A program made the translations under genes and the position numbers. The notes beneath the pieces are model-generated. The model was not told the origin of the DNA and ran no database searches. It worked only from the letters and a program-made list of their open reading frames with translations. Below are positions 55,778 to 64,000 of a stretch of 64,000 nt of DNA, one piece after another. This stretch comes from JAZREA01 sp045660545. Lineage in GTDB: Bacteria > Bacillota > Clostridia > Monoglobales > Firm-18. Location: assembly GCA_045660545.1 (NCBI GenBank), contig JAZREA010000014.1, forward strand, positions 21,929-85,928. The letters run 5' to 3'. Position 1 is the stretch's first letter; every line of letters begins with the position of its first letter.

Positions 55778-56638
55778 ATGAACATACAATGGTTCCCCGG
55801 GCATATGGCGAAAACCAGAAGGCTTATAGCCGAAAACTTAAAGCTTGTGGACGTGGTGGTTGAGCTTAAAGACGCGAGGATTCCGTACTCCTCCACAAAC
55901 CCGGTGCTTAGTGAGATTATCGGCAACAAGCCCCGTGTTATCGCGCTTAACAAGTGCGATATGGCGGACGAGGAAAACTTGAAAAAATGGATAGAATATT
56001 ACAAGGACAAAGGGATTATGGCCGTACCCGTCGACAGCATAAAAGGGACGGGAATCGGAGCTTTAAAAAACGAGATTAAAAATATTTTGCGCGAAAAAAC
56101 ACTGCGCGACTTACAAAAAGGGATGAAGGAGCGCGACGCGAGGATGATGGTTGTCGGGATTCCGAACGTCGGGAAGTCGTCCTTTATAAACAAGCTTAGC
56201 GGCAAGGCGGGTGCTAAGACGGGAGACCGCCCCGGTGTTACTACCGCAAAGCAGTGGATAAGGATTAGCGGCGGGTACGAGCTTTTGGACACGCCAGGAA
56301 TTTTGTGGCCTAAGTTTGAGGACGAGTTTGTGGGAAGAAACCTTGCGTTTACAGGCGCTGTAAGAGACGAGGTTTACGACGTTGCGGAAGTGGCGTGCGA
56401 GCTTTGCAGCGTTTTGGCAAAAAAAGCGCCCGAGGCGCTTTTGAAAGTATACAAGCTTGAAAGCATCGACGGGCTTTTGGGGCACGAAATACTGTTTGCA
56501 ATAGGCAAAAAAAGAGGGTGCCTTATCGCCGGGGGCGAGGTCGACTACGACAGGGCCGCAAGGATTTTGCTCGACGAATTCAGAGCTAACAAGCTGGGCA
56601 AAATTGCGCTTGAATCGCCCGAAGACATTGCAAACTAA
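55778..56638 (+). CDS. rbgA: Ribosome biogenesis GTPase RbgA (YlqF)
   Basis: Needed for late 50S assembly. The 286-residue protein shows the circularly permuted G-domain order: G4 NKCD at 58-61 precedes G1 GIPNVGKS at 127-134 and G3 DTPG at 171-174; the opening IQWFPGHMAKT is diagnostic. A C-terminal ANTAR-like RNA-binding domain follows. Gap to lepB 35 bp, to rnhB 12 bp. Confidence 0.96.
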   Translation: MNIQWFPGHMAKTRRLIAENLKLVDVVVELKDARIPYSSTNPVLSEIIGNKPRVIALNKCDMADEENLKKWIEYYKDKGIMAVPVDSIKGTGIGALKNEIKNILREKTLRDLQKGMKERDARMMVVGIPNVGKSSFINKLSGKAGAKTGDRPGVTTAKQWIRISGGYELLDTPGILWPKFEDEFVGRNLAFTGAVRDEVYDVAEVACELCSVLAKKAPEALLKVYKLESIDGLLGHEILFAIGKKRGCLIAGGEVDYDRAARILLDEFRANKLGKIALESPEDIAN

Positions 56639-56650
56639 GCGGGGTGCAGT

Positions 56651-57265
56651 ATGGACGACAAAGAACGAGTTTTGAAAATGTGGGATATTGAGCACGAAAA
56701 AAACGAGCTTGGTTACAAGCTTGTGGCAGGCGTGGACGAGGCAGGACGAGGACCTTTGGCAGGGCCTGTTTGTGTCGCGGCGGTTATACTGCCCGACAAC
56801 TTATACCTTGAAAAGATTAACGACTCTAAAAAGCTCACAGACAAGGTAAAGGACAAGCTTTATGACGAGATTATAAAAAACGCCGTTGCTTACAGCATTG
56901 TGATGGTGTCAAACGAGGAAATTGACGAGCTTAATATTTTAAACGCGACGTTTAAAGGAATGTGCGAGTCGGCAGAGTCTCTTGGCGTAGCGCCTGACTA
57001 TGTGCTTATTGACGGAAACAGAATAAAGGGCATGAAGTACCCCCATGAATGTGTGGTAAAGGGCGACCAAAAGAGCATATCTATCGCCGCCGCGTCAATC
57101 CTTGCGAAGGTTACAAGAGACAGGTACATGATGGAGCTTGACGAAAAATACCCGCAGTATAACTTTAAAAAGCACAAGGGGTATCCTACGAAAGAACACT
57201 ACGACGCTATCAAAGAACACGGCGTGTCGGACGTGCACAGAAAGAGTTTTAAGCTGGTGAAGTAA
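56651..57265 (+). CDS. rnhB: Ribonuclease HII
   Basis: Removes RNA from RNA-DNA hybrids and single ribonucleotides from DNA. The 204-residue protein has the metal residues D29 and E30 in AGVDEAGRGPLAGPV, the DSKKLTDK loop, VLIDGNRIKG and the KGDQKSISIAAASILAKVTRDRYM stretch. GGGGTG precedes the ATG. The stop overlaps the yraN ATG by one base (TAATG). Confidence 0.97.
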   Translation: MDDKERVLKMWDIEHEKNELGYKLVAGVDEAGRGPLAGPVCVAAVILPDNLYLEKINDSKKLTDKVKDKLYDEIIKNAVAYSIVMVSNEEIDELNILNATFKGMCESAESLGVAPDYVLIDGNRIKGMKYPHECVVKGDQKSISIAAASILAKVTRDRYMMELDEKYPQYNFKKHKGYPTKEHYDAIKEHGVSDVHRKSFKLVK

Positions 57266-57630
57266 TGGAAAAGTACAACAAGGTTATCGGCGATAAGGGC
57301 GAGGACGCGGCTGTAAGATACCTTAAAAGGAACGGATATAAAATACTGGACAGAAACTACAACGTAAGAGGCGGAGAAATTGATATAGTCGCAAAAGACG
57401 GGGAAGTTATTGTATTCGCGGAGGTTAAAACCCGCAGCAGTACAGACTACGGAGACCCGAAGGAAGCTGTAACCTACACAAAGAGGCAAAGGCTTACAAA
57501 GGCGGCGGAGCACTATATGTTAAAGCTGGGAGACGTGCCTTTAAGGTTTGACGTTATCGGAGTTTTGGGCCGGATGAGGCTTGGTATATTCAGGGTGGAA
57601 AGCATAGAACACATTAAAGATGCTTTTTGA
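57265..57630 (+). CDS. YraN family (UPF0102) endonuclease-like protein
   Basis: A 121-residue protein with the restriction-endonuclease-like fold: GEDAAVRYLKRNGYKILDRNYNVRGGEIDIVAKDGEVIVFAEVKTRSS carries the E-x-D-x-ExK style catalytic residues. The family is usually found beside rnhB, as here (1-bp overlap), and is presumed to act in DNA processing; no activity is firmly assigned. Confidence 0.92.
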   Translation: MEKYNKVIGDKGEDAAVRYLKRNGYKILDRNYNVRGGEIDIVAKDGEVIVFAEVKTRSSTDYGDPKEAVTYTKRQRLTKAAEHYMLKLGDVPLRFDVIGVLGRMRLGIFRVESIEHIKDAF

Positions 57631-57868
57631 AAATGAATGTAGTTGTGTTAATTTTGCAAAAAATCGGTAAAAATTTAACGTTTATAACGGTATTTTTAAT
57701 AAAATTTGCAAAAAGGCAATTTAAATGTTGCATTTGTGAGAAAAATAGTATATTATATAATGGATGGTTTTTTATGGGTAATATACCGTTTTAAACCACG
57801 TCGTTTTCCCGTCCGTGAGGAAGGCGGCGAATCATTAATTTTGCGGAAGAAAGGCATTGGAATTTATA
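57631..57868 (+). promoter_or_regulatory. Regulatory region of the aminotransferase-purB operon
   Basis: A probable promoter is TTGCAT (57728-57733)-17-TATTAT (57751-57756). AACGGTAT (57686-57693) and its inverse ATACCGTT (57783-57790) flank it symmetrically, like two operator half-sites. The leader carries an 11-bp hairpin, CGTCGTTTTCC (57799-57809) with GGAAGGCGGCG (57819-57829), including three G-U pairs. I do not recognise a known riboswitch. Confidence 0.5.
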
Positions 57869-59056
57869 ATGAATTTATCTGAAAAAGCATTAAAGGTCAG
57901 CGCTTCTCCTACTTTGGCGATTGACTCTAAATATAAGGCTATGAAGGCTGAAGGGATAGATGTAATCGGTTTTGGCGCAGGAGAGCCCGACTTTGATACA
58001 CCCGACAACATCAAGAAGGCCGCAATCGAGGCTATTAACAACGGACAGACAAAGTACACCCCCGCGTCGGGAACACTTGCGCTTAAAAAGGCTATTTGCA
58101 AAAAGCTAAAAGACGACAACGGGCTTGACTACACGCCTGACTGCATCGTTGTTTCAAACGGTGCTAAGCATTCGCTTATCAACTCTTTCCAGGCTATACT
58201 AAACCCGGGAGATGAGGTTATTGTGCCCGCTCCGTACTGGGTAAGCTATACTGAAATGATTAAGCTTGCTGACGGTGTACCTGTTATAATAGAAACAAAG
58301 GAAGAAGACAAATTCAAGATTACCGCAAAGGAGCTTGAAGCTGCAATTACCGACAAGACCAAGGCGATGATACTAAACAGCCCGAGCAACCCGACAGGTA
58401 TGCTCTACAGCGAGGATGAGATAAGACAAATCGCACAAGTGGCTGTTAAGCACGACATTTATGTTGTCGCTGACGAAATATACGAAAAGCTTATTTACGA
58501 CGGTAAAAAGCACGTGAGCATCGCTTCTTTCGGCGAGGAAATAAAAAAGCGTACTATTATTATAAACGGTGTTTCAAAAAGCTACGCTATGACGGGATGG
58601 AGAATAGGATTTACTGCGGCAAGTCCTGAGATAACAAAGGTTATGGCAAACATCCAGAGCCACGCGGCTTCTAACCCGAGCTCGATTTCACAGGCGGCTG
58701 CTCTTGAAGCTTACAGTGGACCACAGGATGCGGTAGAGGAAATGAGAAAGGTGTTCGAGTCAAGGCGTGACTACATGGTAGAGCGAATTAACAGCATACC
58801 CGGCGTTTCCTGCACAAAGCCGGAAGGCGCATTTTATGTAATGATGAATATCAGCAAGTTGTTTGGCAAGGAGATTTGCGGTAAGGTGATTAACAATTCT
58901 GACGAATTCTGCCAGCTATTGCTTGAAAAGAGCCTTGTGGCGCTTGTACCGGGAAGCGGATTTGGCGCCGAAGGGTATGTAAGATGGTCTTATGCGACAA
59001 GCAAGGAGAACATTGAAAAGGGACTTGACAGATTGGAGAAATTTCTTTTAGATTAA
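57869..59056 (+). CDS. Aspartate-type aminotransferase (class I, subgroup 1b-like)
   Basis: A 395-residue PLP aminotransferase. The opening MNLSEKALKVSASPTLAIDSKYKAMKAEGIDVIGFGAGEPDFDTP is that of thermophile/Bacillus-type aspartate aminotransferases; NSPSNPTGMLYS, DEIYEKLIYDG, the PLP lysine in NGVSKSYAMTGWRIGFT near 230 and GYVRWSYATS follow. ATG 57869 is preferred for family fit; TTG 57857, nearer to GAAAGG, is the alternative. Operon with purB (13-bp gap), which consumes aspartate-derived succinyl intermediates. Confidence 0.92.
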   Translation: MNLSEKALKVSASPTLAIDSKYKAMKAEGIDVIGFGAGEPDFDTPDNIKKAAIEAINNGQTKYTPASGTLALKKAICKKLKDDNGLDYTPDCIVVSNGAKHSLINSFQAILNPGDEVIVPAPYWVSYTEMIKLADGVPVIIETKEEDKFKITAKELEAAITDKTKAMILNSPSNPTGMLYSEDEIRQIAQVAVKHDIYVVADEIYEKLIYDGKKHVSIASFGEEIKKRTIIINGVSKSYAMTGWRIGFTAASPEITKVMANIQSHAASNPSSISQAAALEAYSGPQDAVEEMRKVFESRRDYMVERINSIPGVSCTKPEGAFYVMMNISKLFGKEICGKVINNSDEFCQLLLEKSLVALVPGSGFGAEGYVRWSYATSKENIEKGLDRLEKFLLD

Positions 59057-59069
59057 AGGAGATAAACCG

Positions 59070-60500
59070 ATGAACAACATTTACGAAACCCCCTTAAATT
59101 CAAGATATGCAAGCGACGAGATGAAAAACGTCTTTTCTCCTGACAAGAAGTTTAGAACATGGAGAAAGCTTTGGATTGCTCTTGCGCAGAGCGAGAGAGA
59201 GCTAGGGCTTAACATTACAGAAGAACAGATTGCCGAGCTTATAGAGCACGCGGATGACATAAACTACGACGTAGCAAAGGAAAGAGAAAGACAGGTGCGT
59301 CACGACGTAATGTCGCACGTATACGCATACGGCGTGCAGTGTCCTAAGGCGAAGGGGATAATCCATCTTGGAGCAACATCCTGCTACGTTGGGGACAACA
59401 CGGACATTATAATTATGCACGAGGCGCTTGCTATTATTAGGAAGAAACTCATTAACGTGATAGCTCTTCTTGCTAAATTTGCAGACGAGTACAAGGATAT
59501 GCCGACGCTTGGGTTTACTCACTTTCAGGCGGCTCAGCTTACAACCGTAGGAAAGAGGGCTACTCTTTGGATTCAGGATTTATTGATGGATTTAGAAGAT
59601 TTGGACCATCAGATGAGCAAGGCGAAGTTACTCGGCTCGAAGGGTACGACGGGTACTCAGGCAAGCTTTTTGGAGCTATTCGACCAAGACCACGAAAAGT
59701 GCAGAAAGCTCGACGAGCTGATTGCAGAAAAGATGGGATTTGACGGTGTGTTTGCTGTAAGCGGGCAGACTTATTCGAGAAAGCTTGACAGCCAGATGTT
59801 ATCTGTTCTTAGTGGGATTGCGCAGAGTGCTTATAAATTCAGCAACGACATAAGGCTTTTGCAACATCTAAAAGAGATAGAAGAGCCTTTTGAAAAGAAA
59901 CAGATTGGTTCGTCCGCTATGGCGTACAAGAGAAACCCGATGAGGAGCGAGAGAATTTCGTCCCTTGCAAGGTACGTTATAGTAGACGCTCTTAACCCTG
60001 CGATAACTGCGTCTACACAGTGGTTTGAAAGAACGCTGGACGACTCGGCTAACAAAAGAATCAGCATCCCTGAGGCATTTTTGGCGGTGGACGCTATACT
60101 TAATATATATATGAACGTTGCAGACGGGCTTGTGGTGTACCCTAAGGTTATACGCCAGAGGATTATGTCGGAGCTTCCGTTTATGGCGACGGAAAATATT
60201 ATGATGGATGCCGTTAAAAAGGGCGGAGACCGTCAGCAGCTCCACGAGCTTATACGAGAGCATTCCTTAGAGGCTGCAAAAGTTGTTAAGGAAGAAGGAA
60301 AGCCCAATGACCTTATTGACAGGATTGTGGCGGACGAAAGATTTGGTCTTACTCGTGAGGAGATAGAAAAGACGTTAAAGCCCGAAAACTTTATCGGACG
60401 TGCTTGCGAGCAGACGAAGGAGTTTTTGGCTGAACAGGTTATGCCGATTTTAAAGGAAAATGAAGAGGCGCTTGGTCAGGCGGCAACTCTCAGCGTTTAA
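59070..60500 (+). CDS. purB: Adenylosuccinate lyase
   Basis: Catalyses two steps of purine synthesis (SAICAR to AICAR, adenylosuccinate to AMP). The 476-residue protein has RHDVMSHVYAYG with a substrate His near 78-85, HLGATSCYVGDNTD, TLGFTHFQAAQ with the general acid His, and the superfamily signature GSSAMAYKRNPMRSERI near 285. The length (476) fits the longer eukaryote-like PurB group rather than the ~430-residue Bacillus form. AAAGGAG precedes the ATG. Confidence 0.96.
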   Translation: MNNIYETPLNSRYASDEMKNVFSPDKKFRTWRKLWIALAQSERELGLNITEEQIAELIEHADDINYDVAKERERQVRHDVMSHVYAYGVQCPKAKGIIHLGATSCYVGDNTDIIIMHEALAIIRKKLINVIALLAKFADEYKDMPTLGFTHFQAAQLTTVGKRATLWIQDLLMDLEDLDHQMSKAKLLGSKGTTGTQASFLELFDQDHEKCRKLDELIAEKMGFDGVFAVSGQTYSRKLDSQMLSVLSGIAQSAYKFSNDIRLLQHLKEIEEPFEKKQIGSSAMAYKRNPMRSERISSLARYVIVDALNPAITASTQWFERTLDDSANKRISIPEAFLAVDAILNIYMNVADGLVVYPKVIRQRIMSELPFMATENIMMDAVKKGGDRQQLHELIREHSLEAAKVVKEEGKPNDLIDRIVADERFGLTREEIEKTLKPENFIGRACEQTKEFLAEQVMPILKENEEALGQAATLSV

Positions 60501-60517
60501 AAAACATTATAAAATTT

Positions 60518-60556
60518 GGCGACAAGGGAACCATACCTTGTCGCCTTTTGTTTTTG
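60518..60556 (+). terminator. Terminator of the purB operon
   Basis: GGCGACAAGG/CCTTGTCGCC stem (60518-60545) followed by TTTTGTTTTT. Confidence 0.92.
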
Positions 60557-60619
60557 AATTTATTTACATAAACAAGCCTGTTTCTTCATAATATATATTA
60601 ACAAAATATGGAGGACGAG

Positions 60620-61228
60620 ATGAACGGGATAAAAAGCGTGATGGAAAAGTACGTTAAGAACAATATTTACAAATTTTTCTGTGCGATGCTGATGTTTTTT
60701 GCGGGGGTTGTTTTAGGGGTGGTTCTGGTAATGAACAGCACGGCAGAGGTTACGCAGGGTGTTGCGCAAAACATAAGGACAACCTGCGAGGCTATAAGCT
60801 CGGGAGGGTTTGACAGCGGCAAAGTTTTTGGCGTGGCGATATTTAAGCACGCCAGGAATGCGGCCGCAATACTTTTGGGCGGCGTTTCGCTTTGGCTTTT
60901 GCCGTTGGTAGCTATTGTGCTGTTGATGTGCGGAGTTTCTTGCGGATATACAACCGGCTTTTTGGCGCTTAATTTTGGGGTTGACGGATTTTTGATGGGG
61001 GCGGCGGCTGCCGTTGTGATGATTGCCGCTACGGCGCCTGTTTATATTATTATGTCGGTGCTTTCGTGCAACTACGCATTGAAGAGCAAGAGGGCCGGCG
61101 AAAGAAACTTTGCTATTTATGCGGCGGCTTTTGTTGTTATGTTTGTGGTTTTAGTGCCTGCGATTGCGGCGGAGGTGCTGGTGGTCCCGGAGATTGTAAG
61201 GGTCGTTTGTGCCAGGATGACAGGCTGA
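60620..61228 (+). CDS. spoIIM: Stage II sporulation protein M
   Basis: Membrane component of the DMP peptidoglycan machine that drives engulfment. The 202-residue protein has about five helices, with a cytoplasmic start (MNGIKSVMEKYVKNNIYKFF), the FKHARNAAAILLGG stretch, GVSCGYTTGFLALNFGVDGFLMG, and a C-terminal helix, matching the SpoIIM family. GGAGG gives ATG 60620 5-nt spacing; the in-frame ATG at 60608 overlaps that site. Its position before xerD and dacF matches Bacillus and supports a spore former. Confidence 0.88.
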   Translation: MNGIKSVMEKYVKNNIYKFFCAMLMFFAGVVLGVVLVMNSTAEVTQGVAQNIRTTCEAISSGGFDSGKVFGVAIFKHARNAAAILLGGVSLWLLPLVAIVLLMCGVSCGYTTGFLALNFGVDGFLMGAAAAVVMIAATAPVYIIMSVLSCNYALKSKRAGERNFAIYAAAFVVMFVVLVPAIAAEVLVVPEIVRVVCARMTG

Positions 61229-61364
61229 CACACAACATATTGTGGGATGGAAAAAACGCCAAAAATTTCTTGGTTTTTTTGTCGATTTTCTTTTAAAAAA
61301 GACTGTACAAACGACAAAAAATATTGTAAAATAATTTCTGCTTAACATAATGAGAGGGGTTAGT

Positions 61365-62255
61365 ATGATGAATAGTGTATTGGAGGATTTTGAAGGATAC
61401 CTTTTGTACGACAAAAAGGCTTCTCAAAATACACTGCAATCTTACAAGAGAGATATTACGCAATATCTTGAATATCTGAAAATCAGGGGCATCCCGGATT
61501 GTACGGCCGTAACGCCTACCTCATACATAGACTATATGTCGCATTTGCAAAAGATGGGAAAGGCACCGACCTCTGTTTCCAGAGCGATTGCTTCTACCAG
61601 AGCTTTTTACAGATATCTTTGCAACAAAAACCTTTGCAGTGCAGACCCTACCGAAAAAGTGCACGCATTAAAGGTGGAAAAAAAGCTGCCGAGAATACTC
61701 ACCGGCGAGGAGGTTGCTCTTTTGCTCGCCCAGCCTTCGGGAAGCGACCTTAAAGGGATACGCGACGCGGCTATGCTGGAGCTTTTGTACGCTACGGGAA
61801 TCAGGGTTACGGAGCTGGTTTCTTTAAATGTTGAAGATGTTAATCTTGAAGTTGGTTACATAGTGTGCAAAAGGTCGAACAAGGAACGCATAATTCCGAT
61901 ATATCCACGGGCGGTGGAGGCTTTGAAAGTATACATAGACGAGGCAAGAGAGCTTCTTGTCGAGGACGAGCCGAACGCGCTGTTCGTCAACACAAACGGA
62001 AGCAGGCTTACAAGGCAGGGCTTTTGGAAAATAATCAAATACTACCAGCACAAAGCGAATATTGATAAGGAAATTACTCCACATACGCTAAGACATTCGT
62101 TCGTGGCGCATTTACTGGAGAACGGCGCAGACTTAAAATCGTTACAGGAAATGCTGGGGCATGCGGATATTTCCTCGACGCATATTTACACAAGGCTGCT
62201 TAAAAACAAGATAAACGACGTCTACAAGAGTGCACATCCGTTGGCGCGGGGGTAG
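61365..62255 (+). CDS. xerD: Site-specific tyrosine recombinase XerD
   Basis: Resolves chromosome dimers at dif. The 296-residue protein has the N-terminal SAM-like domain (DFEGYLLYDKKASQNTLQSYKRDITQYLEYL) and a catalytic domain with Arg in ATGIRVTELVSLNVEDVN near 145, Lys in CKRSNKERIIPI, HTLRHSFVAHLLENGADL (His-x-x-Arg), LGHADISSTHIYTRL (His and the nucleophile Tyr). All catalytic residues are intact. GAGGGG sets ATG 61365. It looks chromosomal rather than phage, given spoIIM and dacF on either side. Confidence 0.94.
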   Translation: MMNSVLEDFEGYLLYDKKASQNTLQSYKRDITQYLEYLKIRGIPDCTAVTPTSYIDYMSHLQKMGKAPTSVSRAIASTRAFYRYLCNKNLCSADPTEKVHALKVEKKLPRILTGEEVALLLAQPSGSDLKGIRDAAMLELLYATGIRVTELVSLNVEDVNLEVGYIVCKRSNKERIIPIYPRAVEALKVYIDEARELLVEDEPNALFVNTNGSRLTRQGFWKIIKYYQHKANIDKEITPHTLRHSFVAHLLENGADLKSLQEMLGHADISSTHIYTRLLKNKINDVYKSAHPLARG

Positions 62256-62305
62256 TAATAATAGGATAGCTTTACGCATACAGTTTTACTGATGGAGGGA
62301 TTACA

Positions 62306-63439
62306 GTGAAACTTTGTATGCGTATTTTTGTGTTTATTTTGGTTTTGAGTGTTGCGACTGTTGCGTTTGCGGACTTTCAGCCTACCGCAGTACCCAGGGG
62401 ATATATCCTTATGGACTACGACACGGGGACGGTTATGGCGGAGCACAACGCTGACGAGCCGTATCCTATTGCGAGCGTTACCAAGATTATGACCATGCTT
62501 ATATGTATGGAAGCGATTAATTCCGGGAAAATAAGCGTGGACGACGTGGTTACGGCAAGTGAATATGCCTGCAAGATGGGCGGTTCGCAGATTTATCTCG
62601 AGCCCGGTGAGCAGATGAGTGTGGGCGAGCTTTTAAAGTCGATTGCCGTTGGGTCTGCTAACGATTCGAGCGTTGCTATGGCGGAATATATTATGGGCAG
62701 TGAGCAAACCTTTGTTGACGCTATGAACGAAAGGGCGCGTGCGCTCGGGATGGCCAACACGAACTTTGTTAACTGCAACGGTCTTGATACAGAAGGCCAT
62801 TACAGCTCGGCGCGGGACGTTGCCATTATGTCAAGAGAGCTTTTAAAGCACGAGGGCATCAGGCCTTATCTTACAATTTGGATGGACACCGTGAGAAACG
62901 GGCAGTTCGGTCTTACCAACACAAACAAGCTGATTAGATTTTACGACGGGGCGATTGGTATTAAAACCGGATCCACATCGCAGGCGAAGTACTGCCTGTC
63001 TGCTGCGGCGCAGCGAAACGGGCTTACTCTTATCGGCGTTGTGATTGGCGCGGAAACGACCGACGACCGATTTGGTACTGCCAAGGAGCTTTTAAACTAT
63101 GGGTTTTCTAACTACAAAATATTGCCCTTGGTAGAGGCGGGAGAGGACTGCGGAGTTGTCGCTGTTAAAAAGGGAATGGATGATTCGGTGGTGACAAAGG
63201 CGAAGAGTGATTATAAAATTTTGTCCTCCAAGCAGAGTAACAACAAGATAGAAAAGAACATAATATTTGACGAGGGAATTAAAGCGCCGGTTAAAAAAGG
63301 GCAGAAGATTGGCAGGATAGAAATTGTTTCGGATGGCAAAAAGATTGGCGAGGTTGACGTTACAGCCGCAGAAAATGTAGTAAGAATCGGCACGGTAGAC
63401 ACGCTTTTAAGCCTTATTAAGATGTGGGTTTTAAGGTGA
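62306..63439 (+). CDS. dacF: D-alanyl-D-alanine carboxypeptidase (DacF-like)
   Basis: Trims peptidoglycan stem peptides; in Bacillus DacF acts in spore cortex formation. The 377-residue protein has an export signal (about 1-22), active-site SxxK in IASVTKIMTML near 61, SxN as SANDSSVAMAEY near 118, and KTG as IKTGSTSQAKYC near 222; the C-terminal PBP5-like beta domain (FDEGIKAPVKKGQKIGRIEI) and a final amphipathic helix for membrane attachment follow. GTG 62306 has GGAGGG 6 nt upstream. Position after xerD supports the DacF assignment. Confidence 0.92.
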   Translation: MKLCMRIFVFILVLSVATVAFADFQPTAVPRGYILMDYDTGTVMAEHNADEPYPIASVTKIMTMLICMEAINSGKISVDDVVTASEYACKMGGSQIYLEPGEQMSVGELLKSIAVGSANDSSVAMAEYIMGSEQTFVDAMNERARALGMANTNFVNCNGLDTEGHYSSARDVAIMSRELLKHEGIRPYLTIWMDTVRNGQFGLTNTNKLIRFYDGAIGIKTGSTSQAKYCLSAAAQRNGLTLIGVVIGAETTDDRFGTAKELLNYGFSNYKILPLVEAGEDCGVVAVKKGMDDSVVTKAKSDYKILSSKQSNNKIEKNIIFDEGIKAPVKKGQKIGRIEIVSDGKKIGEVDVTAAENVVRIGTVDTLLSLIKMWVLR

Positions 63440-63483
63440 TTTGAAATTTTTTAAAAAAATTACAAAAAAATGTGAAAAAAGTA

Positions 63484-63512
63484 TTGACAAGCGTTTTTTA
63501 TAGTGATATAAT
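63484..63512 (+). promoter_or_regulatory. rRNA operon promoter P1
   Basis: Perfect TTGACA (63484-63489), 17-bp spacer, perfect TATAAT (63507-63512), preceded by an A/T-rich UP-like stretch. Confidence 0.9.
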
Positions 63513-63626
63513 ATACCACGTTGCCGAGATAATTAGCAAAAAGGAACCCTTCAAAAAGGCAACTTTTTTGTTGCTCTTCGAGGCAAAAGCGGTCAAAAAA
63601 TTTTTTCAAAAAATTGAAAAAACTTA

Positions 63627-63655
63627 TTGACAAAGCACTTTGGATTTGCTATAAT
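63627..63655 (+). promoter_or_regulatory. rRNA operon promoter P2
   Basis: Perfect TTGACA (63627-63632), 17-bp spacer, perfect TATAAT (63650-63655), again with A-tracts upstream. The 150-nt leader to 16S contains several short hairpins (for example AAGAGT/ACTCTT near 63750). Confidence 0.9.
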
Positions 63656-63792
63656 ATAAAGGCACTTCTAAAGTGAGTGAAGTTTGAAAAGTGAATAGCG
63701 TAGAGAAAAGGAGTACAACAAATGTACAAAAGTTCTCGTCAATTTTAAGAGTAAAGACTCTTTACAAAACAACGAAATTTTGAGCTAGAGAG

Positions 63793-63814
63793 CTCGATTA
63801 ATAATTTAATCGAG
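63793..63814 (+). other. Inverted repeat spanning the 16S 5' end
   Basis: CTCGATTAA (63793-63801) pairs perfectly with TTAATCGAG (63806-63814) around a 4-nt loop. The right arm contains the presumed first bases of mature 16S rRNA, and an alternative hairpin GAGCT/AGCTC (63782-63795) competes with the left arm. It may guide 5' processing. Confidence 0.5.
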
Positions 63815-64000
63815 AGTTTGATCCTGGCTCAGGACGAACGCTGGCGGCATGGCTAACACATGCAAGTCGAACGGAGCCAACTCGATGATCCCGTCGGGGT
63901 GAATTGGGGGAGGCTTAGTGGCGGTCGGGTGAGTAACGTGTGAGTAACCTGCCTTTCAGAGGGGGATAACATTCCGAAAGGGATGCTAATACCGCATGAT
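63806..64000 (+). rRNA. rrs: 16S ribosomal RNA, 5' part (cut by window end)
   Basis: AGAGTTTGATCCTGGCTCAG (63813-63832) is the universal 27F site, followed by GACGAACGCTGGCGGCATG and ACACATGCAAGTCGAACGG, then GTGAGTAACGTGTGAGTAAC and AATACCGCAT. Counting back from position 8 puts the mature 5' end at about 63806. The signature is that of Clostridia; about 195 nt are inside the window. Confidence 0.97.

Noticed and set aside
61365..62255. XerD as an integrase of a mobile element
   Set aside because: Flanked by spoIIM and dacF in conserved order, with no attachment site repeats or cargo genes.

Overview
The window looks like chromosomal core DNA from a spore-forming, low-to-moderate GC Gram-positive bacterium of the class Clostridia. 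Supporting signs are the large Alu-domain SRP RNA beside dnaX-ybaB-recR, the dnaD/dnaI-type primosome pair, MutS2, RNase Y, DegV, RbgA, a stand-alone GGGtGRT/Fe-S scaffold pair, spoIIM-xerD-dacF in the order known from spore formers, TTG/GTG starts with strong AGGAGG sites, and a 16S rRNA 5' end of Firmicutes type at the right edge. I see no prophage, transposase gene, CRISPR array or plasmid module. I cannot place the family or genus from the sequence alone.

Layout. 1-5.9 kb: end of a LarA-like gene, an unknown membrane-anchored protein, proS, an AI-2E-type permease and a WYL regulator. 6.1-13.8 kb, minus strand: phosphatase, dCMP deaminase, rpiB, tsaB-tsaE, yigZ, hflX, recR-ybaB-dnaX and the SRP RNA. 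13.9-19.5 kb: primosome pair dnaI/dnaD (minus), then comEC-holA and rplS (plus). 19.5-28.1 kb: lipid kinase, small proteins, tRNA-Arg, tyrS, mutS2, a DUF624 protein, a cobalamin adenosyltransferase and ribU under an FMN riboswitch. 28.2-34 kb: a small membrane-type protein, rny, a membrane-anchored XRE regulator, degV, a Cys-rich mini-protein and an MsmK/UgpC-type ATPase. 34-43 kb: tex, rsuA, an aminotransferase with its Lrp-type regulator, nnrD, alr, the MazEF-type toxin-antitoxin pair and a conserved secreted protein. 43.5-54.9 kb: a divergent topoisomerase A subunit coupled to metK, a small membrane protein, mgtE, an amino-acid ABC transporter, the Fe-S scaffold/GGGtGRT pair and an NhaC antiporter. 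55-64 kb: lepB-rbgA-rnhB-yraN, an aspartate-type aminotransferase with purB, spoIIM-xerD-dacF, and the tandem promoters and first ~195 nt of an rRNA operon.

The most unusual signal is a dispersed, non-coding, ~235-260 bp repeat present in four full copies (5910-6145, 28444-28702, 43261-43498 and, inverted, 48920-49154) plus two end fragments. All copies share the same nested inverted repeats, and several arms differ between copies by paired substitutions that keep pairing. This points to selection on, or propagation through, a folded RNA or single-stranded DNA form. Three copies sit right at the T-tract of an intrinsic terminator, and two are flanked by TTTTG on both sides. I do not recognise this element.

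Secondary points of interest are a possible H-type pseudoknot next to the proS ribosome-binding site, structured or operator-like DNA in front of the aminotransferase-purB operon, a ComEC whose nuclease-like domain has lost the metal-binding motif, an apparent ATA start for rny, and the uncharacterised GGGtGRT pair.
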